Assembly (NCBI GenBank): GCA_017559045.1
Contig: JAFYTB010000176.1
Span: 1 to 20,794 of the forward strand
Direction of reading: 5' to 3'
DNA from: Eggerthellaceae bacterium
GTDB lineage: Bacteria; Actinomycetota; Coriobacteriia; Coriobacteriales; Eggerthellaceae
Length of the DNA: 20,794 nt
Below the pieces are notes generated by a model that was given only the letters and a program-made list of their open reading frames with translations, was not told where the DNA came from and did no database searches. The stretch's first letter is position 1, and every line of letters starts with the position of its first letter. The position numbers and the translations under genes are program-made. This document shows positions 1 to 6,893 of the stretch, in pieces.

Positions 1-30
1 ACTGTCACATTTTCACGAAAATGTGACAGT
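1..30. repeat. Perfect 13-bp inverted repeat with 4-nt loop
   Basis: Bases 1-13 (ACTGTCACATTTT) are the exact reverse complement of 18-30, separated by CACG. The element lies 41 bp beyond the stop codon of the histidine kinase gene, so it could form a stem-loop at the 3' end of that transcript. The sequence beyond base 1, where a U-tract would lie for the minus strand, is not in the window. It could be a terminator, a dispersed palindromic repeat or an operator of a neighbouring gene. Confidence 0.6.
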
Positions 31-71
31 AGCTACGAGCCCACCCGTCACCCATCTCCGTCCCTCATCCG

Positions 72-1895
72 TCACATCCGGGGAGCCGAGAGCATAACGC
101 TCGCACGGAAAATGTTGCCCTCTAGTGGAGCAGCCTCAAAGCTGCCGTTATGGCGTTGGGCAAGCCCTTCAAGAATCTCCAATCCCCATCCATGCTTATT
201 CATCATAGAGAGGCCTCTGTCTTTGCGCTTAAGATCGCCGCCGTCCCACGTGTTCTCCGTCACCACAACCAACATACCGGCAGCGTATTTCGTCTTCAGG
301 GAGATCCTCCGCTCCCCCTCGACCTGCAGACATGCGTTTATCGAGTTATCCAGTATGTTGGACAACACCGCGCACAGCTCGACGTCCGAAATGGCGACAT
401 CGGAGGGAATGAAGACATCATGAGTGAACTCAATGTCGTAGCCCTCGCAGACGTGAGCTTTAAGTGAAATGATTGCGTTGGCCACTTCGTGCTCACAATA
501 AGAGCTCGACGCGGAAGGCCTCAGGCGAACCCTTCCCTCAAGGGCGGAAAGAACGGCAGCGCCCTCTCCTCGAGCGAGCATACCGTCAAGCATTTCGATT
601 TCCTTGACCATGCCAGCGCGGACTCTGCCAGCCTGCTCAAGCTCAGCAGCCATTCTTTTATTCTGCAGTGCCCAAGCAGCACTCTGCTCTTCAAGGTAGC
701 GCGACCTGTCGAGCAAGAGATTTCGACGAGACACCTGGCGAAGGCCCCCCATCAAAACCAAGTCGGAAACAACGCACATAATCACAGCGCCGAGAATGCT
801 TATCGCATACTGCGGAGTAACGCCAAACATGACCATAAACGCAAGCAAAACGAACAAGAGAAGCACCTGGCTGAAAACGAGCACGACACGAGAGGCCGTG
901 AGCCACAGCCTGACGTCCTTCAATCGCATCGGCTCAAGTTCGCCAACTTCAGCCTCAGGCACCCTCGAGTCTTTCGCTTCCATGGCAAAGGAATCAATCT
1001 TTGAAAGATCGATTCCCTCGTCTTTTTCATGACGAACATACTCCGCCAGATCTTCGAGGCAAAGCCGAGCGCGCTCAAGTTCTCCTTGGCGCACGAGCAT
1101 TAAAGCGGTATTGGTGTGATTGGCGAAATCATGCCTCAAATGTGCGATTTGAGTCACCAGCACTTTGATTTCCTGATAACGCTCAAGACACTGATCGACC
1201 TCGAGCTTCAACATTTCCGCACGTTGATTCACCAAGAGCGTCTCGTTGAAGCGCAGCATCAATACGAAAAGAACGGCATCTGCGATCAGGCAAAGCGCAA
1301 ACGCAAGCAGAAGGAAGGATGCCAGGTCGCTCGGAATATGGCCGAGCGTATCCAAGCCAAGAACCACCAGGCAAAGCAAAACACATTGCGCGACCAAAAA
1401 GCCCGCGCAAATCAAAATGCCCTCGTCCGATCTCACTTTGCTTATATGGCGATCGGCAAAAACCACTCCTGCAAACATGCCGATAATTGCCAGCACATTG
1501 AGCGCACGAAGGACGACAATCTCGTTGAAGTAGTAGAGATACGCCTGTGCAGAGGTGGGATCATAGCTGGTGACTTGAACCCACAGCAACATCGGCAGAA
1601 TTTCGCTCAACATAATGACGGCAACGAAGATTGCCGCGAGGAACGCCTTGCGCAACGGTCGATCACTCGAGAAGAGAACCTGAGGGCCCACCATCAATAA
1701 GAGACCGGCAATCATTTTCGCCGCAGCGAGATCAAGATAGGAAACCGGCAGCCAAGCCACGCAGCACAAAACGAAGAGCAGCGCAAAGCGCCCCTTCTTC
1801 TCGATGTCGAAGAGGACAAGAGCCGCAATGAAATACGCCACCTGACTGGGAGCGTAAGAAGCAATATGGAAAAGTAAGGTACTCGCTTCGCCCAC
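72..1895 (-). CDS. GHKL-type sensor histidine kinase with two DHp-like modules
   Basis: Membrane sensor kinase of the AgrC-like GHKL group, expected to phosphorylate the LytTR regulator encoded just upstream. Residues 1-215 hold about six hydrophobic segments; 220-290 is a coiled coil with a canonical H-box (L253-R-H255-D-F-A-N-H260). Residues 331-385 hold a second pair of membrane segments, followed by another coiled coil and a DHp-like helix at 420-455 in which the His position is Ala (R426-A427-G428). A HATPase domain follows with an N-box (N513, D516, N517) and a G-box near 562-572. At 607 aa it is some 170 residues longer than usual relatives. The start is GTG at 1895, with AGGA 11 nt upstream. 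It is cotranscribed with the regulator across a 38-bp gap. The kinase family call is firm; the ligand is unknown and no peptide-precursor gene was seen beside it. Confidence 0.9.
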   Translation of the reverse strand: MGEASTLLFHIASYAPSQVAYFIAALVLFDIEKKGRFALLFVLCCVAWLPVSYLDLAAAKMIAGLLLMVGPQVLFSSDRPLRKAFLAAIFVAVIMLSEILPMLLWVQVTSYDPTSAQAYLYYFNEIVVLRALNVLAIIGMFAGVVFADRHISKVRSDEGILICAGFLVAQCVLLCLVVLGLDTLGHIPSDLASFLLLAFALCLIADAVLFVLMLRFNETLLVNQRAEMLKLEVDQCLERYQEIKVLVTQIAHLRHDFANHTNTALMLVRQGELERARLCLEDLAEYVRHEKDEGIDLSKIDSFAMEAKDSRVPEAEVGELEPMRLKDVRLWLTASRVVLVFSQVLLLFVLLAFMVMFGVTPQYAISILGAVIMCVVSDLVLMGGLRQVSRRNLLLDRSRYLEEQSAAWALQNKRMAAELEQAGRVRAGMVKEIEMLDGMLARGEGAAVLSALEGRVRLRPSASSSYCEHEVANAIISLKAHVCEGYDIEFTHDVFIPSDVAISDVELCAVLSNILDNSINACLQVEGERRISLKTKYAAGMLVVVTENTWDGGDLKRKDRGLSMMNKHGWGLEILEGLAQRHNGSFEAAPLEGNIFRASVMLSAPRM

Positions 1896-1907
1896 GGTTT
1901 CGCCGAT

Positions 1908-1940
1908 CCTTTAGTCCGAATCAGTCAACCGGACTAAAGG
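1908..1940 (-). promoter_or_regulatory. Hairpin covering the kinase ribosome-binding site
   Basis: Bases 1908-1918 (CCTTTAGTCCG) and 1930-1940 (CGGACTAAAGG) form a perfect 11-bp inverted repeat with an 11-nt loop. On the minus-strand mRNA the 5' arm contains the last codon and UAG stop of the response regulator, and the 3' arm contains the AAAGG of the kinase Shine-Dalgarno. A ribosome ending the regulator would open the stem. This suggests translational coupling (inference). There is no U-tract after it, so it is not a normal terminator. Confidence 0.6.
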
Positions 1941-2668
1941 CGGTCGCGCAGGTAGGCCATGAACGCAGCGCGTGCTGCACGGCTTCGTTTTTGACTTACG
2001 GGAATAGTGGCGCCCGAAGCCAAATCAATGGCATCGCTGCGCATCTCGACGATCTTCTCCATGTTAACGAGGAAGCTCTTATGACACTGGATGAAGCCAT
2101 CGGGCAGGTTTGCCGCAAGACCACTCAAAGACTCATAGGCCTCGATTGAACCCTCATCGGTAAAGATGTGGACCTTGCGTCGGTCGCTTTCGATGTATTC
2201 GATCTTCGAGGGAACGACACGAACGATACGTCCGCCAGATTTCACGCCAAACGGTCTCAGGGCACGTGCCTTGATGTTTCCCACAGCCTTCGCCAGAGCG
2301 TCTTCGAAATCATCCGCAATGATGGGCTTGATCAGGCAGTAGATATGATCGGTACGGTAGATACGCCTGCACTGGTCAACATGACCAGTAACGTAAATAA
2401 GCTGAACTCCCGGATAATCGGAAAGAAGCCTCTGAGCAGCGTCGATGCCATCACGACAGCCCTCGCAAAGGGCATGCTCCTCAAACGCAATGTCCATGAA
2501 GACAATATGCGGAATGTAGCCCTTCGCCAAGCGCTGACGCATGTCGGCAAGGCTCGTACACACTTCGACCTCGAACTGACCATCCACTTGAGATCGCTTC
2601 AGCAGATCCTCAATTACGCGAACCTGGTCAAGCTCATCGTCTACTATCAAAACACTGTAATCGCCCAT
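1934..2668 (-). CDS. LytTR-family response regulator
   Basis: Two-component response regulator of 244 aa, the predicted partner of the adjacent GHKL kinase. An N-terminal receiver domain (residues 3-130) has the acidic pair D10/D11, phosphoacceptor D59 (in FMDI), T94 and K114 (in CLIKP). A C-terminal LytTR DNA-binding domain spans about 140-240, with the typical motif FIQCHKSFLVN at 192-202. The stretch YRTDHIYCLIKP closely matches LytTR regulators I associate with Coriobacteriia (from memory). The ATG at 2668 has GGAAGG 8 nt upstream. The gene is divergent from engB across about 200 bp. LytTR proteins normally bind paired direct repeats near promoters; target genes cannot be told from this sequence. 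Confidence 0.92.
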   Translation of the reverse strand: MGDYSVLIVDDELDQVRVIEDLLKRSQVDGQFEVEVCTSLADMRQRLAKGYIPHIVFMDIAFEEHALCEGCRDGIDAAQRLLSDYPGVQLIYVTGHVDQCRRIYRTDHIYCLIKPIIADDFEDALAKAVGNIKARALRPFGVKSGGRIVRVVPSKIEYIESDRRKVHIFTDEGSIEAYESLSGLAANLPDGFIQCHKSFLVNMEKIVEMRSDAIDLASGATIPVSQKRSRAARAAFMAYLRDRL

Positions 2669-2707
2669 AATCCCAACCTTCCAACTAGCCCAAAAGTCAG
2701 GTTATGC

Positions 2708-2753
2708 ACCGATATTGTACCGATTAATTGCCTGCAAGATACAACGTCACGTT
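2708..2753 (-). promoter_or_regulatory. Candidate promoter and operator of the two-component operon
   Basis: On the minus strand TACAAT (2719-2714) is a good -10; a clear -35 at the right distance is lacking. Two direct ACCGAT copies (2708-2713 and 2719-2724, 11-bp period on the plus strand) overlap this -10, and a small palindrome AACGT-C-ACGTT lies at 2743-2753. Paired direct repeats at one helical turn would suit a dimeric regulator such as LytTR, but the assignment is inference. Confidence 0.3.
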
Positions 2754-2806
2754 TCGATGTAACAACTAACAATTTCTATGATACTTTTGACATCTTCGCG
2801 TACCGT

Positions 2807-2834
2807 TTGCGGCTCATGAAAAGACGGGTATCAT
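2807..2834 (+). promoter_or_regulatory. Candidate promoter of engB
   Basis: TTGCGG (2807-2812), a 16-bp spacer and TATCAT (2829-2834) lie 36 bp before the engB start. A TTGACA at 2787-2792 is nearby but has no -10 at a usable distance. Confidence 0.35.
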
Positions 2835-2870
2835 TACTTGTTAATACATTGGACGCACGAATGAGGACCC

Positions 2871-3464
2871 ATGAACTTCCACAACGCCAGCTTCAAAGCC
2901 GCCTACGGAACATCTTCCCAGCTCCCCGCATCTGAAAACCCCGAGATCTCCTTCGCGGGCCGTTCCAACGTGGGAAAATCCTCGCTTCTCAACAAGCTGA
3001 TGTATCGCAAGAGCCTCGCAAAGGTTTCCCAGACTCCTGGCAAGACGGCCACCATCAACTTCTACGATGTCGACGGCTATGATTTCGTCGATCTCCCCGG
3101 CTACGGTTATGCAAAGGTGGCTAAATCCGAGAAGGGTCGCTGGTCCGACCTTATCGAGGGCTACTTTAATCAGGATCGCAACTTCGCGCTCGTCGTGTCC
3201 CTCATCGATATTCGCCATGACCCCAGCGCACTCGACATCCACATGGTCAACTTCCTGCTCGAGGCCGACCTGCCCTTCGCTATCGCCCTCACCAAGGCCG
3301 ACAAGCTCTCCAAGCAGCAGATCGCCAAACAGCGCGCAGCCATCCGCAAGGCCCTGGCCATCCCGCGCGATCGCGAAGTGCCCATGATCGTCACCTCCTC
3401 CGAAAGCGGCACCGGCATCGACGAGCTGCGCACCCTCATTGCGCGCTACGCCATGAACGCATAG
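2871..3464 (+). CDS. engB: Ribosome biogenesis GTP-binding protein EngB (YsxC/YihA)
   Basis: TRAFAC-class GTPase required in many bacteria for late assembly of the large ribosomal subunit. At 197 aa it is the usual single-domain size. G1 is GRSNVGKS (residues 30-37), the switch I region follows TPGKTATINFY (55-65), G3 is DLPGYGYAK (74-82), G4 is TKAD (141-144) and the G5-like TSSESGTG is at 175-182. The N-terminus aligns with other EngB proteins from the first residues, supporting the ATG at 2871, although the Shine-Dalgarno (GAGGA) sits only 3 nt away. It is transcribed divergently from the two-component operon. The PurF-like gene follows 106 bp downstream, with its own candidate promoter. 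Confidence 0.95.
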   Translation: MNFHNASFKAAYGTSSQLPASENPEISFAGRSNVGKSSLLNKLMYRKSLAKVSQTPGKTATINFYDVDGYDFVDLPGYGYAKVAKSEKGRWSDLIEGYFNQDRNFALVVSLIDIRHDPSALDIHMVNFLLEADLPFAIALTKADKLSKQQIAKQRAAIRKALAIPRDREVPMIVTSSESGTGIDELRTLIARYAMNA

Positions 3465-3527
3465 CCACAAAACCGCCCATATTTGTCGAAACGGCAGCCC
3501 ACGTCCATAGACCTACCCGCGAGAGCC

Positions 3528-3565
3528 TATACTCTCTCTGCAAGCTTGCTTGATTCTAACGGAGG
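3528..3565 (+). promoter_or_regulatory. Candidate -10 and Shine-Dalgarno of the PurF-like gene
   Basis: TATACT (3528-3533) is a strong -10 with a poor -35. GGAGG at 3561-3565 sits 5 nt before GTG 3571, which decides the start: the in-frame ATT codon at 3550 is upstream of this site and is not used. Confidence 0.45.
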
Positions 3566-3570
3566 TTAAC

Positions 3571-4995
3571 GTGGGCGGCTTTTTTGGAGCAACTTCTCAT
3601 CGCGATGTTGTCTTGGACGTGTTTTTCGGCGTCGACTATCATTCCCACCTCGGAACTCGACGTGCGGGCATGATCTTCAAAGATCAGAACGAAACCGGCT
3701 TCCAGAGGCAGATTCACTCCATCGAGAGCACCCCTTTCCGCACCAAGTTCGAGGGTGACCTGAACAACTTCCACGGAACCGCGGGCATCGGCTGCATCAG
3801 TGACACCGACCCGCAGCCTCTGCTCATTCGCTCCCACCTGGGAACCTTCGCCATCACCACCATCGGCGCCATCGGCAATGCTGAAGAGCTGGTCGAAAAC
3901 TACTTTGACGGTCACACCCAGTTCAATGCCATGGGTTCTGGAAAGGTCAACTTCACCGAGCTCGTCGCTGCACTCATCAACCAAAAAGCTGACTTCGTGA
4001 GCGGCATCAAGCATGCCCAAAGCATGATCGAGGGTTCGCTCACTCTGCTCATCATGACTGCTGAAGGTCGCATCATCGCAGCTCGCGATCCCCTCGGACG
4101 CCTCCCTGTTCTCATCGGCAAGGACGAGGACGGCTACTGCGTGTCCTTCGAATCCTTCGCTTATCAGAAGCTCGACTACCAGACCGAATACGAACTGGGT
4201 CCCGGAGAGATCGTTAGCATCACCAGCGACGGATATGAGACCATCTCCCCCGCTGGCGAGGAAATGAAGATCTGCGCGTTCCTGTGGACATACTACGGCT
4301 ACCCCAACTCAACCTACGAGGGTGTAACCGTCGAGACTATGCGCTATCGCAATGGCAAGATCATGGCGCGCGACGAGGCCGAGCGCAACGCTGTTCCCGA
4401 CGTTGACTTCGTTGCAGGCATCCCCGACTCTGGCGTTCCGCACGCAATCGGCTACGCCAACGTCACCGACATCAACTACGCGCGTCCGTTCATCAAATAC
4501 ACGCCCACGTGGCCCCGCAGCTTCATGCCGGCCAACCAGAAGCTGCGCAACAAGGTTGCCAAGATGAAGCAGGTTCCCATGGCCGAGCTCATCTCCGATA
4601 AGAAGCTTCTGTTCATCGACGACTCCATCGTCCGCGGAACCCAGCTGCGCGAGACGGTCGACTTCCTGTACGACCTGGGCGCCAAGGAAGTTCACATGCG
4701 CTCCGCATGTCCGCCCATCATGTTCGGCTGTAAGTACCTCAGCTTCTCGCGCAATGACACCGACATGGAGCTTCTCGTGAGGCGAACCGTTCAGAAGATC
4801 GAGGGCGACGAGGGTCACAAGCACCTCGACGAATACGCAGACCCCTCCACCGAGCGCGGCAAGTGCATGCTGAAGGCAATCTGCGAAGAAATGGGCTTCG
4901 ACTCGCTCGAGTACCAAACCCTCGACGGCATGCTTGAGGCTATCGGCATCGACCCCAGCAAGGTGTGCACCTACTGCTGGAGCGGCAAAGAGTAA
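3571..4995 (+). CDS. PurF-like amidophosphoribosyltransferase homologue with a degenerate glutaminase domain
   Basis: PurF-superfamily protein of 474 aa. PurF makes phosphoribosylamine from PRPP and glutamine, the first step of purine synthesis. The C-terminal phosphoribosyltransferase half keeps the PRPP loop LLFIDDSIVRGTQ (346-358). Four cysteines, C235, C387, C466 and C469, fall where B. subtilis PurF binds its 4Fe-4S cluster. The N-terminal Ntn domain is altered. The protein begins MGGFFG, so the catalytic Cys1 is Gly2; the HVRYST segment with the glutamine-binding Arg is replaced by C75-I-S-D; the AHNGN segment is replaced by TIGAI near 97-101. Glutamine hydrolysis is therefore unlikely. 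Similar MGGFFG proteins are, from memory, common in Bacteroidetes and gut anaerobes, usually annotated as amidophosphoribosyltransferase. It may use ammonia, a partner glutaminase or a different acceptor. It converges on the IMPDH gene. Confidence 0.88.
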   Translation: MGGFFGATSHRDVVLDVFFGVDYHSHLGTRRAGMIFKDQNETGFQRQIHSIESTPFRTKFEGDLNNFHGTAGIGCISDTDPQPLLIRSHLGTFAITTIGAIGNAEELVENYFDGHTQFNAMGSGKVNFTELVAALINQKADFVSGIKHAQSMIEGSLTLLIMTAEGRIIAARDPLGRLPVLIGKDEDGYCVSFESFAYQKLDYQTEYELGPGEIVSITSDGYETISPAGEEMKICAFLWTYYGYPNSTYEGVTVETMRYRNGKIMARDEAERNAVPDVDFVAGIPDSGVPHAIGYANVTDINYARPFIKYTPTWPRSFMPANQKLRNKVAKMKQVPMAELISDKKLLFIDDSIVRGTQLRETVDFLYDLGAKEVHMRSACPPIMFGCKYLSFSRNDTDMELLVRRTVQKIEGDEGHKHLDEYADPSTERGKCMLKAICEEMGFDSLEYQTLDGMLEAIGIDPSKVCTYCWSGKE

Positions 4996-5036
4996 ACAGC
5001 GAGCCCTCAAGCCAAGGCACACCAACCTGTTAACGC

Positions 5037-5069
5037 AAGGGACCCGCAGTAACGCGGGTCCCTTATTTT
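5037..5069 (+). terminator. Intrinsic terminator of the PurF-like gene
   Basis: AAGGGACCCGC (5037-5047) pairs perfectly with GCGGGTCCCTT (5054-5064) around a 6-nt loop, followed by ATTTT on the plus strand. It lies 41 bp after the stop codon. Confidence 0.85.
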
Positions 5070-5089
5070 ACTTACCTTGTTTTGCCAGC

Positions 5090-5122
5090 AAAAAACGGAT
5101 GCCAGCTCTCGCCGGCATCCGT
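5090..5122 (-). terminator. Intrinsic terminator of the IMP dehydrogenase gene
   Basis: ACGGATGCC (5095-5103) pairs with GGCATCCGT (5114-5122) around a 10-nt loop. Read on the minus strand it ends in a run of Ts (5095-5090). It lies 35 bp beyond the guaB stop and back to back with the plus-strand terminator, so each convergent gene has its own stop signal. Confidence 0.85.
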
Positions 5123-5157
5123 CATCTAATGCATGTTTTGGCTTACTAAGCTAAAGC

Positions 5158-6672
5158 TTATGCCTTGCTTGCGAAGGTGTTCTTGTCCTTCAGGAGAACG
5201 TCATGAGCGCCACCCTCGACGATGGAGGTTGCGCTGACCAGCGTAAGCTTCGCCTTGTCCTGGAACTCAGGAATGGTGAGTGCGCCGCAGTTGCACATGG
5301 TGCTCCTCAGCTTCAGAAGCGTGATAGCCATGTTGTCCTTCAGGCTACCAGCGTAGGGAACGTAAGAGTCGACGCCCTCTTCGAAGGAAAGGGACTTCTT
5401 GCCGCCCAGGTCGTAACGACCCCAGTTGCGAGCACGAGCAGAACCCTCGCCCCAGTACTCCTTCATGTAAGTACCGTTGACCAGGACCTTCTGAGACGGG
5501 CTCTCGTCGAAGCGAGCGAAGTAGCGGCCCAGCATGACGAAGTCGGAACCCATAGCGAGAGCCAGGGAGATGTGGTGGTCGTACACGATGCCGCCGTCGG
5601 AGCAGATGGGCACGTAAATGCCGGTCTCCTCGAAGTACTCGTCACGAGCCTTGGCAACCTCGATGACGGCCGTAGCCTGACCGCGGCCGATGCCCTTGGT
5701 CTCACGGGTGATGCAGATGGAGCCACCGCCGATACCGACCTTGATGAAGTCAGCGCCAGCCTCAGCCAGGAAGCGGAAGCCCTCACGGTCGACAACGTTG
5801 CCAGCACCGATCTTCACGGAGTCGCCGTAGTGCTCGCGAACCCACTCGATGGTGATCTTCTGCCAATCAGAGAAGCCCTCGGAGGAGTCGATGCACAGAA
5901 CGTCTGCGCCGGCCTCGACCAGAGCGGGAACGCGCTCAGCGAAGTCGCGGGAGTTGATGCCAGCACCAACGATGTAGCGCTTGTCGGCATCGAGCAGCTC
6001 GAGCGGGTTGGACTTGTGGGAATCGTAGTCCTTACGGAAGACGAGGCTGACCAGGTGATCGTTCTCGTCAACGATGGGGAGGGAGTTGAGCTTGTTGTCC
6101 CAGATGATGTCGTTAGCGATCTTGAGGGACGTGTCAGCAGGAGCAACGACAAGGCGCTCACGCGGAGTCATGAACTCGGAGACCTTCATGTCGAGGGACA
6201 TGCGGGAGAGACGATAGTCACGGCTGGTCACGACGCCGAGCAGCTTGCCATTTGCGGAACCGTCTTCGGTGACGGGCATGGTGGAGTGGCCGTAGCGCTC
6301 CTTGAGCTCAACAACATCAGCAAGCGTCATGTCGGGAGAAAGGTTAGCGTCGCTCCTCACGAAACCGGCCTTGTAATCCTTGACGCGAGCAACCATGGCA
6401 GCCTCGTCCTCGATGCTCTGGTTGCCATAGATGAAGGAAACGCCACCCTCAGTTGCCAGGGCAACAGCCATGTTGTCATCGGAAACGGCAGCCATGATAG
6501 CGGAAACCATGGGGACATTCAGAGAGAGGGGGCACTCCTCCTCGCCCTTGCGATACTTCACCAGCGGGGTCTTCAGGCTCACAGCTGCAGGCACGCAGTC
6601 TGCGGGGGTGTGGCCGGGCACCAGCAGGTACTCGTTAAATGTACGGGACGGCTCCTCAAAATAGAATGCCAT
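5158..6672 (-). CDS. guaB: Inosine-5'-monophosphate dehydrogenase, Tritrichomonas-type
   Basis: Oxidises IMP to XMP with NAD+, the committed step to GMP. At 504 aa it lines up almost end to end with Tritrichomonas foetus IMPDH (503 aa, compared from memory), not with the classical bacterial form: it starts MAFYFEEPSRTFNEYLL, has GIGGGSICITRE around catalytic C320 instead of the usual GPGSICTTR, and carries the flap pair R419-Y420 in RNWGRYDLGG and the tail motif MCNCGALTI. Two CBS motifs (about 105-220) interrupt the TIM barrel. ATG 6672 has AAGGAG 5 nt upstream; in-frame codons before it lie within the leader. The gene has its own promoter and terminator. Convergence with a PurF-like gene fits purine metabolism. 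Whether a classical guaB also exists in this genome cannot be seen. Confidence 0.95.
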   Translation of the reverse strand: MAFYFEEPSRTFNEYLLVPGHTPADCVPAAVSLKTPLVKYRKGEEECPLSLNVPMVSAIMAAVSDDNMAVALATEGGVSFIYGNQSIEDEAAMVARVKDYKAGFVRSDANLSPDMTLADVVELKERYGHSTMPVTEDGSANGKLLGVVTSRDYRLSRMSLDMKVSEFMTPRERLVVAPADTSLKIANDIIWDNKLNSLPIVDENDHLVSLVFRKDYDSHKSNPLELLDADKRYIVGAGINSRDFAERVPALVEAGADVLCIDSSEGFSDWQKITIEWVREHYGDSVKIGAGNVVDREGFRFLAEAGADFIKVGIGGGSICITRETKGIGRGQATAVIEVAKARDEYFEETGIYVPICSDGGIVYDHHISLALAMGSDFVMLGRYFARFDESPSQKVLVNGTYMKEYWGEGSARARNWGRYDLGGKKSLSFEEGVDSYVPYAGSLKDNMAITLLKLRSTMCNCGALTIPEFQDKAKLTLVSATSIVEGGAHDVLLKDKNTFASKA

Positions 6673-6717
6673 GGTCTCTCCTTCTCCTTGGCCTTTCCGT
6701 TGCATTGCTCGTTAATG

Positions 6718-6747
6718 AAAAGCGCCCCCGCATTAAAGCTGGAGCGC
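6718..6747 (-). promoter_or_regulatory. Terminator-like hairpin in the guaB leader (possible attenuator)
   Basis: On the minus strand GCGCTCC (6747-6741) can pair with GGGGCGC (6728-6722), 7 bp including one G-U, followed directly by TTTT (6721-6718). It lies within the predicted 5' leader of guaB, about 45 nt before the start. A recognisable purine riboswitch core was not found. Confidence 0.35.
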
Positions 6748-6764
6748 AAATATGGTCGATCGCC

Positions 6765-6792
6765 ATTATAGACTCGTTACCCAAGGTCAATA
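6765..6792 (-). promoter_or_regulatory. Candidate guaB promoter
   Basis: A perfect TATAAT on the minus strand (6770-6765) has TATTGA 16 bp upstream (6792-6787). A TTGACC lies nearer but with only a 14-bp spacer. A near-palindrome, ATGG-T-CGATCG-CCAT (6752-6766), overlaps the -10 edge and the likely start site and may be an operator. The predicted leader is about 85 nt. Confidence 0.5.
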
Positions 6793-6852
6793 GCATTTTT
6801 AACCAAGTGGCAAAAAATAATCATCAACCAGTATTCAATTGCGGTTTCCCGA

Positions 6853-6888
6853 CGAAAACGAAAGGCACTGCAAGGCCGAAACCTTGCA
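6853..6888 (-). terminator. Weak intrinsic terminator after the TIGR04282-like gene
   Basis: TGCAAGG and CCTTGCA (6869-6875, 6882-6888) form a 7-bp stem with a 6-nt loop 5 bp after the stop codon. The following minus-strand sequence is T-rich but interrupted (TTTCGTTTTCG). Confidence 0.45.
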
Positions 6889-6893
6889 TCGAG

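Noticed and set aside
72..2668. Peptide-pheromone (AgrD/AgrB-like) genes beside the kinase/regulator pair
   Set aside because: No small Cys-containing precursor or AgrB-like protease is visible in the neighbouring sequence inside the window.
2787..2792. TTGACA upstream of engB
   Set aside because: No acceptable -10 lies 15-19 bp downstream, so it was not used as the promoter call.
5203..6771. Open frame of 522 codons on the plus strand over guaB
   Set aside because: It is antisense to guaB, with no Shine-Dalgarno or domain. The real gene on the minus strand has catalytic residues and its own promoter.
6673..6893. Purine riboswitch in the IMPDH leader
   Set aside because: The leader after the predicted start site is only about 85 nt and has no recognisable paired loops of the purine aptamer.
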